The notes: generated from the sequence alone by a model not told the origin. A stretch of 64,000 nt of DNA from Amyelois transitella (GCF_032362555.1 NC_083514.1:11083001-11147000), one strand, 5' to 3'; shown: positions 57,401 through 64,000, counted from the stretch's first letter. Program-made: numbers and translations.

Positions 57401-60049
57401 AATTTGCACATAATTTTAAATTTCAAATTAAATTTGTCATAAAAATCTAATAAATTTGTCAAAAAGCAACACATTGCAAGCACTTAACCCCCCTTAAGAC
57501 TTCAAAATGGGGACAGAATCCCTTTAAAGAACAGAAGGAAATGTTCCTCAAAACGGGCATCCCTCCCCAAAAGGGTGCTGTAACTTTGCCCAAACAAATC
57601 GTAATGGGTCGATTTTGGTAAGAGAAGATGCAACAGCTGAAGTAACATCCAGTATTGGTCGCCTACTCGCCAGAAAGGCTTTATATCCTCTCATAATTTC
57701 TCACCGTAGCATTGGTTAGTACTTAAATAATTGTAAATGATGTATGTTTGCCGTACTCCAGACAGCGCGGTGTTCGCGGAGGAGGTGGAGCCGACGGGCG
57801 CCGTGCCCATGGAGCTGTCGCTGGAGCGCTACCGCCGCGCCGCGCTGCGGGCGCCGCCCGCGCGCTGCCCGCGCCTGCTGCAGCGCCTGCAGCCGAGGTC
57901 GGCCGCTTGTATACGTACCTACCCTATGGCTTCATAATGGAATTGAGATTCTAATTGTCATAGGTTACCAGCGGACTCTGCAAACTTTGTTTTGATATAC
58001 CAGTCAATCAGCAAGTGTTCTTTTTTGATTTATCAATATAAAGATTAATTAATTAATTATTTTAATTTATTTATTTGGTGTGTGGTTCCCGGCACCATTA
58101 CAAGAAAGAATAGGACCACTCCATCTCTTTCCTACGGATGTCGTAAAAGGCGACTAAGGGATAGGCTTATAAACTTGGGATTCCTATTTTAGGCGATGGG
58201 CTAGCAACCTGTCACTATTTGAATCTCAATTCTATCTTAAAGCCGGATGGCTGAGCGGGGCCTATCAATCTTTACAAGACTGTTGGCTCTGTCTACCCCG
58301 CAAGGGATATAGACGTGATTGTGTGTGTGTGTGTGTGTGTATTTATTTGGAAGACCAACAACCGTTTACAAAAAATAGCGCCACGTGAAACAAAAAGTCA
58401 ATTACAGGTCCTCACTTATAAAAAACACCAATAAAAAAGTAACATCAATGTCTAAAGCTAAACATTAAACAATAGCTATTTATAAAGAATTTAATAGCTC
58501 CCTAACCCACTGAACTAAGTTAAAATCTAGTTACTGTATTTAAAGTAGTTCTCCAATAAATGTTTGTATGTATTCCAGACTCGCGGTGAACATGTTTGCC
58601 GGGAGTCTCATTCTTCAGCAAGACAAGAGTGCCTTTCAAGCCATCATCAACAACTGGTATGTTTGAATTTTATCTAAACACGGAAAGTTTATTATTTCTA
58701 AGTTACATACATATAATCAAGTCTATATACCAGAGCCAACAGTCTTGAAAAGACTGTAAGTCCGCATTCAGCTTTATTGCTCAATGATGAAATCGAGACA
58801 CAAATAGAGGCAGGTTGTTTTGTTAGCCCATAGCCCAACTTTTTTTTTAATTAACCCTTACGCCTTTTACTACATCCATGGGAAAGATATGGAATGGTGC
58901 TATTCTGAAGTACCGGGAACCACACGGCACAAGTTTGTTTAAGCCTTCACGCATAACATCAATGTATAAGTTGCTTTGTCTATCGCATTGGTTTTTATGA
59001 CTGTAATGATAGGATAAGTTTTGATGAAATAAATAAATAAATCAATTCCCCGTCTGGCATTGTATTACAAGGAATGAAGTGTTTCACCCGTTCGATCGTA
59101 GTTCTTGAGCTATCTGGCTTCAAAGCAGCCAGGATTTTTCGGGTCTGCCTTTTTATCTAAGGTGCAAGTTTATGTACTTAATAATTATTCTATAGCTGTG
59201 TATCCAATACAAATATAGTAACAGCGCCATCTACCGTGTCAGGTGCGGACTGCCGAAGCAGTGCTGGCGGCTGGTGTTCCGCGCGTCGTCGCACGGCTAC
59301 TCCGCGCAGGCCTTCCATTCGCACTGCGACGGTGTAGCGCCCGTACTTTTACTCGCTCAGGTAACATACATATAATCACGTCTTTATCTCCTATGGGGTA
59401 GACAGAGCCAACAGTCTCGCAAAGACTGAATGACCACGTAGCCGCATTAAGATCGTTTGCCCGTCGCCTTAAACAAGAATACCAAGTTTATTAGCCTATC
59501 CCTTATTGTTGCCTTTTACTACGATTAACTTAACTGATCTGTCTACACACTGCTAAAAACAACTGCACTGATAAGGATGAAATTTGGCATCTATGGTTAA
59601 TAATATTATGATGTAATAAGCATCAGCTAAGAAAGGATAAAATAAGTAGCACCATTGTACTAGAATTACTGTAATAATGGCTCCTGTATATTATTTTGTG
59701 TACATAAATAAATAAAGGATATCCCAAAATTGCCGCGGTAACGGAAATAAGCGAGATTTCTTTAAAGAAAGTAAATTATTAAATAAAGTAAAAGCGAGTA
59801 AATTATTCTTCTACATTTGTATTCATTCTTCTTTGTTCTTAAAATTGTAAAGAATAAACTTAACAAGGAAATGATTTTCCACTAGTTGGGTCGCGGCGAA
59901 ATAATAGGTGGTTTCACCGAAGTGGCGTTCAGTCCGGGCGGCGCCGGCGGATACGTTGCAGCGGAACGCGCCTTCCTGTTCACACTGAACGGCGCGCCGC
60001 AGCGGCATTGCCTCGCCAAGAAGGCGTTTGCACTCTGCTATCATCCAGA
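42254..60049 (+). CDS. BTB-BACK-TLDc domain protein (nine exons, 3' end not in view)
   Basis: Coding exons join in frame as 42254-42429, 53945-54101, 54400-54562, 56559-56692, 57200-57359, 57762-57897, 58579-58656, 59243-59360 and 59886-60049. All introns are GT-AG and 428 codons are seen. A BTB domain lies at about residues 30-110 ([20 protein letters not shown]; then [20 protein letters not shown]). A BACK-like helical region follows at about 115-260 ([20 protein letters not shown]). A TLDc domain opens at about 335 ([20 protein letters not shown], then [18 protein letters not shown]). BTB-BACK proteins are often cullin-3 adaptors, and TLDc proteins include V-ATPase and oxidative-stress regulators; a role here is inference. 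The TLDc domain lacks its last part, so more exons must follow. Drosophila serine-enriched protein (gprs) is a possible relative, unverified. Confidence 0.85.
42461..42532 (-). tRNA. tRNA-Glu (anticodon UUC)
   Basis: 72 bases on the minus strand: acceptor TCCCGTA with TACGGGA, discriminator A (42461). A-box TGGTCTAGTGGCTAGGA, anticodon TTC at 42499-42497 in CTTTCAC, T-arm GGTTCGATTCC. The terminator is T5 (42455-42451 on the minus strand). The sequence follows the conserved animal tRNA-Glu(UUC). The gene lies inside intron 1, antisense to the host gene, with its terminator 21 bases from the splice donor. Confidence 0.95.
42533..44689. other. Intron 1, no feature recognised
   Basis: AT-rich intronic sequence with no supported repeat or RNA gene. 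Confidence 0.4.
44690..44866 (+). mobile_element. Mobile-element 3'-end fragment (AAACAAAGTCGC family)
   Basis: TATAAAACAAAGTCGCTATT, TTACGCAACGGATTTTGATG, GAGTGATCCAAGAGGAAGG and ACGAAGCCGAGGCGGGTCGC follow one another. They are recognisable as a common insect interspersed repeat, internally deleted here. The superfamily is not assigned. Confidence 0.5.
45000..45560 (-). mobile_element. Jockey-like LINE 3' end with intact ORF2 C-terminus
   Basis: The minus-strand frame reads [60 protein letters not shown], then [20 protein letters not shown] to a stop at 45227. This is the C-terminal region of Jockey-clade ORF2, better preserved than the copy at 9975-10580. The shared 3' untranslated region includes a GTCAGGG...CCCTCTTC hairpin. 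It is 5'-truncated near 45,555. Confidence 0.75.
45561..47320. other. Intron 1, no feature recognised
   Basis: AT-rich. A short repetitive patch (TATAGACTATAGACTAGTTA, about 46,663-46,700) is visible. No supported gene. Confidence 0.4.
47322..47428 (-). mobile_element. LINE-L 3' end
   Basis: ACATACATACATAAAATCACG, CTCTTTCCCGAAGGGGTAGG and CCACTTGCCACGATCTCTGC on the minus strand. Confidence 0.7.
47429..50231. other. Intron 1, CpG-rich patch
   Basis: Mostly AT-rich. A CpG-rich patch (about 49,255-49,375, with GACGCGCGGCCGCAGCGCG and AGCCGCCATCTGACGG) might be regulatory. No coding frame supported. Confidence 0.4.
50232..50503 (+). mobile_element. Full-length TATG-tail SINE
   Basis: GTGCCGTGTGATCCCCGGCA to GCAAGGGATATAGACGTGAT and TATATGTATGTATG. 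Confidence 0.88.
50504..51475. other. Intron 1, no feature recognised
   Basis: No supported repeat, RNA gene or coding frame. Confidence 0.4.
51476..51756 (+). mobile_element. Family A LINE 3'-end repeat, full copy
   Basis: ACTAGCTGTGCCCGCGGCTT and TGGGCATCATTGAAGCCCCC to CAAACAAACAAACTCTTCAG and TATAATATTTGTATAGAT. Confidence 0.75.
52361..53297 (+). mobile_element. Family A repeat split by other DNA
   Basis: The first part (52361-52412, ACTAGCTGTGCCCGCGACTT) and the last part (about 53140-53297, GACGTTTCCCGTAGGAAATC to TAATATTAGTATAGAT) belong to one family. About 730 bases lie between them. A LINE coding end (about 52470-52575, GAGAGGCCTTTGCCCAGTAG then TGGGATCTTACAGGCTGA, with an ACTTT repeat tail) sits there. 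Two independent copies are an alternative. Confidence 0.5.
53945..54101 (+). CDS. BTB-BACK-TLDc exon 2
   Basis: Acceptor TTATTTTTAG. Encodes [18 protein letters not shown] and the BTB C-terminal half [20 protein letters not shown]. Donor AAAG|GTATGT, ending at a codon boundary. The joint with exon 1 restores the arginine codon AG|G. Confidence 0.85.
54400..54562 (+). CDS. BTB-BACK-TLDc exon 3
   Basis: Acceptor CCTTTTTTAAAG. Encodes [20 protein letters not shown], then [20 protein letters not shown] and [14 protein letters not shown]. This is the classic end of BTB followed by BACK helices. Donor CAG|GTAAAA, phase 1. Confidence 0.85.
54636..54707 (+). tRNA. tRNA-Gly (anticodon UCC)
   Basis: 72 bases in intron 3, sense to the host gene. 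Acceptor GCGATGG with CCATCGC, discriminator A. Anticodon TCC at 54669-54671, T-arm GGGTTCGATTCCC. Terminator T5 at 54711-54715. It differs from the 36955 gene by one D-loop base and a compensated flip of acceptor pair 4:69 (T-A to A-T). The flank CACACTTTTTG is shared by both genes. Confidence 0.95.
54935..55138 (-). mobile_element. TATG-tail SINE, strongly diverged
   Basis: GGGATAGGCAGAGGCAACAG, TTGCCTTTGACGACAGAGAT and GCCGGAACTACACTGCACTG keep the element order on the minus strand. Confidence 0.5.
55172..55350 (+). mobile_element. Family A LINE 3'-end repeat, internally deleted
   Basis: ACTAGCTGTTCCCGCGAATT to GATGTTATATAGCCTTAAG, then a jump to CTTTATAATATTATTATAGAT. Confidence 0.7.
55444..55454 (+). 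promoter_or_regulatory. YY1-like site in the SNRPE promoter
   Basis: GCCGCCATATT is the reverse complement of the YY1/Pho-type motif AATATGGCGGC. It lies 110 bases before the SNRPE start codon, a typical place for this site in housekeeping genes. Motif evidence only. Confidence 0.4.
55564..55851 (+). CDS. SNRPE: Small nuclear ribonucleoprotein E (Sm protein E)
   Basis: A complete intronless 95-codon gene. SmE is one of seven Sm proteins that form the ring around the Sm site of U1, U2, U4 and U5 snRNAs in spliceosome assembly. The N-terminal helix region ([20 protein letters not shown]) is followed by the Sm1 fold ([20 protein letters not shown], then [12 protein letters not shown]) and Sm2 ([16 protein letters not shown]). 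Length and sequence match animal SmE (92-95 residues) end to end. The start context is AAAAATGGC. An AATAAA signal lies at 56094-56099. The gene lies in intron 3 of the BTB-BACK-TLDc gene, in the same orientation. It could be the ancestral gene or an old functional retrocopy. An intact frame and a promoter-like upstream region argue against a dead copy. Confidence 0.95.
   Translation: MAYKGPPKVQKVMVQPINLIFRYLQNRSRVQIWLYENVNLRIEGHIVGFDEYMNIVLDDAEEVHMKTKNRKQIGRIMMKGDNITLIQNVNPNATV
56094..56099 (+). terminator. Candidate SNRPE polyadenylation signal
   Basis: AATAAA, 243 bases after the SNRPE stop codon; the first clear canonical signal downstream. Confidence 0.4.
56381..56441. repeat. Perfect 22-bp hairpin, 17-base loop
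   Basis: 56381-56402 (ATTTCTGTTTTTAATTGTCA then TG) is the exact reverse complement of 56420-56441. The loop has a further partial GACAC/GTGTT pairing. It lies in intron 3 between SNRPE and exon 4. Confidence 0.9.
56559..56692 (+). CDS. BTB-BACK-TLDc exon 4
   Basis: Acceptor TTTTCGAACACAG. Encodes [20 protein letters not shown], then [20 protein letters not shown] and SSDF: BACK domain helices with the usual FL.L....L..L.SSD pattern. Donor TTTT|GTAAGT, phase 0. Confidence 0.85.
56787..56980 (-). mobile_element. tRNA-derived SINE (GGCCTCTGTGGC family)
   Basis: Minus-strand head CGGCCTCTGTGGTGCAGCAG with a B-box-like GGTTCAAATCCCGG, then GCCAGGGCATGATG. It matches the copy inside the MITE at 27345. 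Confidence 0.7.
57200..57359 (+). CDS. BTB-BACK-TLDc exon 5
   Basis: Acceptor AAAAAATCGCAG. Encodes [40 protein letters not shown] and [13 protein letters not shown]. The E..VW.....W pattern is the end of a BACK domain. Very GC-rich with G/C at nearly all third positions, unlike exons 1-4. Donor ATCG|GTAACT, phase 1. Confidence 0.85.
57762..57897 (+). CDS. BTB-BACK-TLDc exon 6
   Basis: Acceptor TTTGCCGTACTCCAG. Encodes [20 protein letters not shown] then [20 protein letters not shown]. The P...L..RYR.AA pattern often follows BACK domains. Extremely GC-rich. Donor CGAG|GTCGGC is weak at +3 to +6; phase 2. Confidence 0.8.
58079..58340 (+). mobile_element. TATG-tail-type SINE with GT-repeat tail
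   Basis: TGTGTGGTTCCCGGCACCAT to GCAAGGGATATAGACGTGAT, then (GT)n in place of TATG. It is flanked by the 10-base repeat ATTTATTTGG (58069-58078 and 58341-58350), so this is a bounded insertion in intron 6. Confidence 0.85.
58579..58656 (+). CDS. BTB-BACK-TLDc exon 7
   Basis: Acceptor GTATGTATTCCAG. Encodes [20 protein letters not shown] then AIINNW, the start of the TLDc region (F.GS.IL). Donor ACTG|GTATGT, phase 2. Confidence 0.85.
58703..58931 (-). mobile_element. TATG-tail SINE, diverged
   Basis: ACATACATATAATCAAGTCT to GTACCGGGAACCACACGGCA on the minus strand, with an internal T-run expansion. It lies in intron 7. Confidence 0.75.
59243..59360 (+). CDS. BTB-BACK-TLDc exon 8 (TLDc core)
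   Basis: Acceptor CTACCGTGTCAG. Encodes [40 protein letters not shown]-x-L-x-F-R-A-S-x-H-G and the F-H-x-x-C-D signature identify TLDc. Donor CTCAG|GTAACA; a SINE tail begins three bases into the intron. A CTCF-like AGCGCCATCT (minus-strand core) sits at 59223-59232, just before the acceptor. Confidence 0.85.
59364..59526 (-). mobile_element. SINE starting at the exon 8 splice donor
   Basis: ACATACATATAATCACGTCT to CCTTTTACTACGAT on the minus strand, head-truncated. Its TATG-type tail supplies intron bases +4 onward. Confidence 0.75.
59886..60049 (+). CDS. BTB-BACK-TLDc exon 9 (TLDc, last in view)
   Basis: Acceptor TTTTCCACTAG. Encodes [40 protein letters not shown] and [14 protein letters not shown]: the TLDc stretch with GGF and RAFLF. 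The donor CAGA|GTGAGT is chosen over reading into the TGA at 60051, because a complete TLDc domain needs about 40-60 more residues (the G-P-x-F-G and L-x-I end). No following exon was found before 64,000. Confidence 0.8.
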
Positions 60050-60069
60050 GTGAGTATGCTATGGTCTAC

Positions 60070-60134
60070 CGCCTTCACGTACACACTACACGGGTCGCCG
60101 CAGCGGCACTTCATCGCCAAAAAGGCTTTTGCAC
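60070..60134 (+). pseudogene. Partial duplicate of exon 9
   Basis: A gapless 65-base match to 59969-60033 with 53 identities, lying 101 bases downstream. In the exon frame it reads AFTYTLHGSPQRHFIAKKAFA against [21 protein letters not shown] in the exon (15 of 21 residues). No splice acceptor or donor is retained, so it should not be spliced as an exon. Confidence 0.8.
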
Positions 60135-60329
60135 AAAATATCAGTTTTTTGGACACCCAGCAATGGACCTAAATCGACAAGATTTATTCTTTCGTGTTTT
60201 TAAGCTAAAATATACCACATGTAAGCCACGAGAAACCATATTAAATTCTATAATAGCTTATAAATTCACCACAAGAAAAAAATATTGACACTCCATTTTG
60301 TTAAATTTAGTAATATGCTTTTCGATAAA

Positions 60330-60727
60330 AGATGGCGCTAATTTAGTAGTTCCGTATTTCGCTAATATATGGAGCTTATTCAACACTTGCAATTTCCGAT
60401 AATAGATAACGCTAGCGATAATTCATTAGTTAAGCTTTTCTATACTAGATGGCGCTTATTCCGTAGTTGCACTTTTCGATAGTAGATGGCGCTGACGCTA
60501 ATTTATTAATTGCACTTTTCGATACTAGATGGCGCTTACTCAATAGGTGCACTTTTCGATAATAGATGGCGCTGATGGTAATTTATTAATTGCACTTTTC
60601 GAAACTAGATGGCGCTTACTTAATAGTTGCACTTTTCGATAATAGATGGCGCTTATTTAGTAGTTGTATTTTTCGGTAATAGATGGCGCTAATTCAGTAG
60701 TTACACTTCTCGATAATAGATGTCGCT
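60330..60727 (+). repeat. 11-unit minisatellite with CTCF-like cores
   Basis: Cores start at 60330, 60367, 60404, 60447, 60484, 60527, 60564, 60607, 60644, 60681 and 60718. The spacings are 37, 37, 43, 37, 43, 37, 43, 37, 37 and 37. Eight are exactly AGATGGCGCT; the 2nd, 3rd and last deviate. The unit is AGATGGCGCTTATTNAGTAG then TTGCACTTTTCGATAAT. The 43-base units carry a 6-base insert after the core. AGATGGCGCT fits the CTCF core AGRKGGCRSY fully. Confidence 0.9.
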
Positions 60728-60805
60728 AAATTGGCAAAATTGTACTTTTAACATTATAAATGACGCTTAAAACCTAGGAATATTATTTATTTATACAATG
60801 ACATA

Positions 60806-60965
60806 AGGACAAATAACACAGATGGAGTAAGCCAGGAAGTAAGTTCGAAACTAGTTGTACTAGAAAAGACCCAGGCCAATCAAAAAAAGTTCGTCCCTCA
60901 TAATACCCTGCCCGGGACTCACTGTCACAGACAAGCGCACTACCTCTGTGCCACAGATACCGTCA
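60806..60965 (-). mobile_element. tRNA-derived SINE (GGCCTCTGTGGC family), decayed
   Basis: AGGAAGTAAGTTCGAAACTAG, GACCCAGGCCAATCAAAAAAA, then GTCACAGACAAGCGCACTAC. Third copy of the family at 27345 and 56787, missing the B-box. Confidence 0.65.
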
Positions 60966-61475
60966 AATATAAGGCATGATGACTTATTATATAAATTATT
61001 AAAAAAGAATGCTTTGGTTAAAATAATAAACATTAATTTATTTTATTTTATTTTATTCGGAAAACTGAACAGTACAAATCTTCTTAAATATTAATAAAAC
61101 AAATAACAATAAGCACAATTATGAAGTTTTTGCATATGATTTTCAGTAAACTTACTTGTCAACAGATCTAAATAAATTTTCTCCATAGCAGACGAAGCTG
61201 TACTTGTTATAGTCATGCGTTCTTTCGTATGATGTGATGAATATAAATATTACAATTAAATCAAATTAAAACTAAAACTACTTATATAAAGAAAGAAAAA
61301 AATACTTACAAACTAATTAAATTAAAACTAAAACTACTTATAAAAATAAAGACTAAATAACAAATAGTAACTTGTCAACTAATTATAATGGTTAACCAAA
61401 AAAAAAAATCAAAATGTAAGTATACCTAAAGTGAATACAATAATAGAATGTAATCGACAGGAAAAAAGAATAAGG

Positions 61476-62735
61476 TTATCTAGAACGAATAAACTCCTTA
61501 TAACTAGTAAGTAACATCTCACTAACAACTGAGTTAATAACTGAGTTAGGGAACCATGTCAAACCAACGTATGCATAGTTTATTTTTAATGTATTAACGC
61601 TCGAGTTAAATAAATCAAGTTCATCAATATTTGTGCACCTATTAAGAGACTCAGAAGCACGTAAAAAGAATGTATTTTTTCTGTAGTTTGTGGCACATTG
61701 AGGTATAAACAAAATGTTAGGATTTCTCATAGTTCTATTCGAAACTCTTAGATTGATCCTTGATAAGAGATAAGGCGCATTAACTTTAGATTGCGCTATT
61801 TTTACAAGTTGCACAATGTCTGCAATATTACGTCTTTCTCTTAGTGGCAGTAAGTGATGTTTCTTACATCTCTCACTATAACCCTCCACGTAATGACCGC
61901 TTTTATTCTGTATGTATCTCAACAACCTACGCTGAATAGACTCAATTCTGTCGATGTAAATATTGTATTGAGGATTCCATACCTGAGAACAGTATTCAAG
62001 TATACTACGAACAAAGGAACAATTTAAAACTTTTTTTAAAGCAGCATTATACCACGGCGGAAACGAATTTGGTTGAATAATTTTGCTAGGTATGTGCTTA
62101 TCTCTAATATCATATAGGCATTGATAAAAATATGTTACTGCACTTTCTAAACTTTCGCTATTTAAGCACACATCCCAGTCGATTTCCATTAAGAGTGAAT
62201 TAATTTTATCATAATCACCGGACTCATAAAAATATTTTAGCTTAGGTTTTACTTTCTGAACTTCAACGGTGGATAAAGGTAAATAAATATTTAACGTTTT
62301 ATGATGGTCGTCCTCGGGTACCAACGGATCCTCACAACAATCAACCAATAGATCAGTATTGCTTAATACCAAGTCCAATATCCGGCTTTTGCTAACATTC
62401 CGAAAATGATTAAATTGTATTAAATTACACTCCGAAATGGTATCAAAAAAATATACCTGGCTTTCGCCCGCTATCCGCGATGGCTGCAATTCTCCACTAA
62501 CATGCGACCAATCAACGTTGCTTAAATTAAAGTTTCCTAATATAACAAAGAAATCATTAGGGTTTGAATTTACAATCATGGATAATCTGACTGAGAAATT
62601 TTGCAGTTGGCTATTGAACGAATATCCATGTTTTTCCGAGCATAAATAAATAGTACAAAGGTGTGTCTTTTTAAGTTGCCGGTCGCTCATGCGTTGCGTA
62701 ACAGTTACCCACAGTCCTCGGCGGTGGAGCTCCAC
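61476..62735 (-). pseudogene. LINE ORF2 remnant: endonuclease fused to C-terminus
   Basis: A 419-codon open frame. It begins in the endonuclease (VILGNFNLSNVDWS, then SRILDLVLSNTDLLVD), the APE-type GDFN-like and SxLDLVL motifs. It continues to PPWYNAALKK, the usual segment before the reverse transcriptase. It then jumps directly to VLNCSFVRSILEYCSQVWNP, the post-RT region, and ends with SLNRCTNIDELDLFNSSVNT. The whole RT domain with its YADD region is absent, yet the junction is in frame. Upstream (62979-62736), the true start MSIYYQNTRGLRSKTHIFKR and LEKLGGGVICATRRDLAAV lie in other frames. The copy is therefore dead. Confidence 0.8.
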
Positions 62736-63159
62736 TCAGGACGACCTACCGCGGCTAAATCGCGTCGCGTAGCACAAATCACTCCTCCTCCAAGTTTTTC
62801 TAAAGTACGTGAATACAACCTGTCATTCCTCCACACAATGTACCTATCATCAAACAATTCATTATCACAAATGCCATTTCTGTAATCGATATGACGTCAT
62901 ATTGATTCATCAATAAATTCCGTTTAAAAATGTGTGTTTTGCTTCTTAATCCTCGGGTATTTTGATAATAAATGCTCATTTTATCAAGGCCCGGAAATAT
63001 TTAAGCAATAACTTAATAGAAACAAACTAAAGCAAAACACTTTTCTCATAAAACACGGAATGATGAATATAGTACCTAATAGATGAGTAACATGAGTATA
63101 ACATTGATTTATTATTATAATAAATATTCCTAATTTGCAACAACGTAATTAACTATAGA

Positions 63160-63561
63160 TTATACAAGGATAACATATAAACTCGAAATTTCACTCAATG
63201 TGTTCATTAACACACGCAAATAATGACCATCAGCGTAGGCATTAGAGTATACATACAACAAGTAATAATGTAAAATCGAATCATACCTGTTACTAAGGCA
63301 CATTTGTATTAGTGCGACGAGTACAGATAAGAGTTGCCACACAGAACCTTTACACGCAATATTGACCCTAATTGAAAATGCATAAACGAGCGAAAAATGT
63401 AAGCGCATATCCGTACTTACTTCGTTTAGATAATTAATGCCACAACCCATTGTAAACAATATTTCCGAGAATCCCAATTCACGTAAACAACACATGGTTC
63501 CCAAACTGAAAATTAAGCTATTATCTATTAGTATGAAAAACGTAAGACAAAAATAAATCAT
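63160..63561 (-). other. 133-codon open frame between LINE ORF1 and ORF2
   Basis: Its ATG overlaps the ORF1 stop in the arrangement ATGA. The product is hydrophobic (MIYFCLTFFILIDNSLIFSL) with no known domain. It may be just an open stretch in the inter-ORF region. Confidence 0.25.
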
Positions 63562-63998
63562 GTTATTTTTTGTAAGTCTTTTTCGCTTTTAATAAAAATT
63601 ATCGGTGATGAATCCGCTCTTCGGACCATAATTTTACAATATTTGACCCAAACATATTGAAAATTATTTTCTTTCGCCAAAGATTTTGCCTTTCTTAGCA
63701 GTTCTTTATTAAACTGAGTCAAATGATCATTGACATAGAAGTTTCCCGCCGTGCCGAAGCCCAAATTCAAGAGGTTAAGTTCTTTATTCTTCCTTGCTAA
63801 TGCCACAAACTCGTCTTTGGTGTAGCGGTTGTTAAGAGATACCACTATTGGTTTCTCAGGAGCTGCAGACCGCGTGGGAATGCGTGCAATGTAGTTAACA
63901 TCTTCTTTCCTCACCGAGAAGTTGCACAAAGATGTGATTCTATTTATAATTTCATAAAGATTTTCATTTTTCTTTAGAGGGATTCCTCGAATTTCCAC
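63558..63998 (-). CDS. LINE ORF1 protein (FP-like C-terminal domain), partial
   Basis: Open from the window edge to a stop at 63558, 146 codons seen. MEIRGIPLKKNENLYEIINR, YIARIPTRSAAPEKPIVVSL, then FNKELLRKAKSLAKENNFQY and VWVKYCKIMVRRADSSPIIF. This is the ORF1 domain of CR1-like LINEs in moths and butterflies, a fold also shared with the baculovirus FP protein. It binds RNA in related elements. No internal stop is present in the visible part, in contrast to the broken ORF2. Confidence 0.7.
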   Translation of the reverse strand: MEIRGIPLKKNENLYEIINRITSLCNFSVRKEDVNYIARIPTRSAAPEKPIVVSLNNRYTKDEFVALARKNKELNLLNLGFGTAGNFYVNDHLTQFNKELLRKAKSLAKENNFQYVWVKYCKIMVRRADSSPIIFIKSEKDLQKIT

Positions 63999-64000
63999 AT

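Larger units (their letters stand above)
61033..64000 (-). mobile_element. CR1/Jockey-type LINE, RT-deleted, running off the window
   Basis: On the minus strand: ORF1 (63998-63558, open at the window edge), ORF2 start at 62979, ORF2 remainder to 61476, a 3' untranslated region, and an (AAATA)n tail at about 61058-61033. The reverse transcriptase is missing. Details are in the ORF entries. The 5' end lies beyond the window. Confidence 0.8.

Noticed and set aside
57744..57995. Alternative frames across exon 6
   Set aside because: The very high GC removes stops from all frames. Only the frame that joins exons 5 and 7 at proper splice sites is kept.
59823..60044. Minus-strand open frame opposite exon 9
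   Set aside because: Shadow of the TLDc exon; it carries no domain of its own.
60051..60053. TGA directly after exon 9 as the real stop codon
   Set aside because: It overlaps a good donor (GTGAGT), and the TLDc domain would lack its conserved last third. A genuine truncated isoform cannot be excluded.

Overview
This is AT-rich, intron-bearing animal DNA. It is almost certainly from a moth or butterfly: it is packed with lepidopteran-type short interspersed elements (SINEs) with TATG tails, tRNA-headed SINEs and truncated LINE 3' ends. There are no bacterial features and no CRISPR. Coordinates were read by eye, so repeat borders carry an error of several bases, while splice sites and tRNA ends were counted base by base.

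Left part (1 to about 41,600). I see no complete protein gene here. It is intergenic or deep intronic DNA filled with fragments of a few repeat families: a ~250-bp SINE with a TATG tail, a LINE sharing that tail (called LINE-L here), two Jockey-like LINE 3' ends, several LINE 3'-end families and tRNA-derived SINEs. Notable items are a ~510-bp near-identical inverted duplication (9,362-13,175) with a possible acidic terminal exon in its spacer, a six-fold helically phased CGTAG/CTACG array (5,933-5,989), a cluster of ACCCGGGT sites (20,174-20,832), a MITE (27,313-27,654), a CpG-rich block with a perfect X-box (28,830), and several perfect short-loop hairpins. A tRNA-Gly(UCC) gene lies at 36,955.

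Right part (about 41,600-60,100). A plus-strand gene for a BTB-BACK-TLDc protein starts at 42,254. Nine coding exons join in frame with GT-AG introns (428 codons seen). The TLDc domain is not finished at the last exon, so the gene probably runs past the window. Its introns host an antisense tRNA-Glu(UUC) 31 bases after the first splice donor, a sense tRNA-Gly(UCC), and a complete intronless gene for spliceosomal Sm protein E (SNRPE). A tRNA-Asn(GUU) lies about 500 bases upstream.

Right edge (60,050-64,000). Downstream of exon 9 there is a diverged partial copy of that exon, then an 11-unit minisatellite whose unit carries a perfect CTCF-core match (AGATGGCGCT), a tRNA-SINE, and a minus-strand CR1/Jockey-type LINE whose reverse transcriptase domain has been deleted while reading frames persist on both sides.
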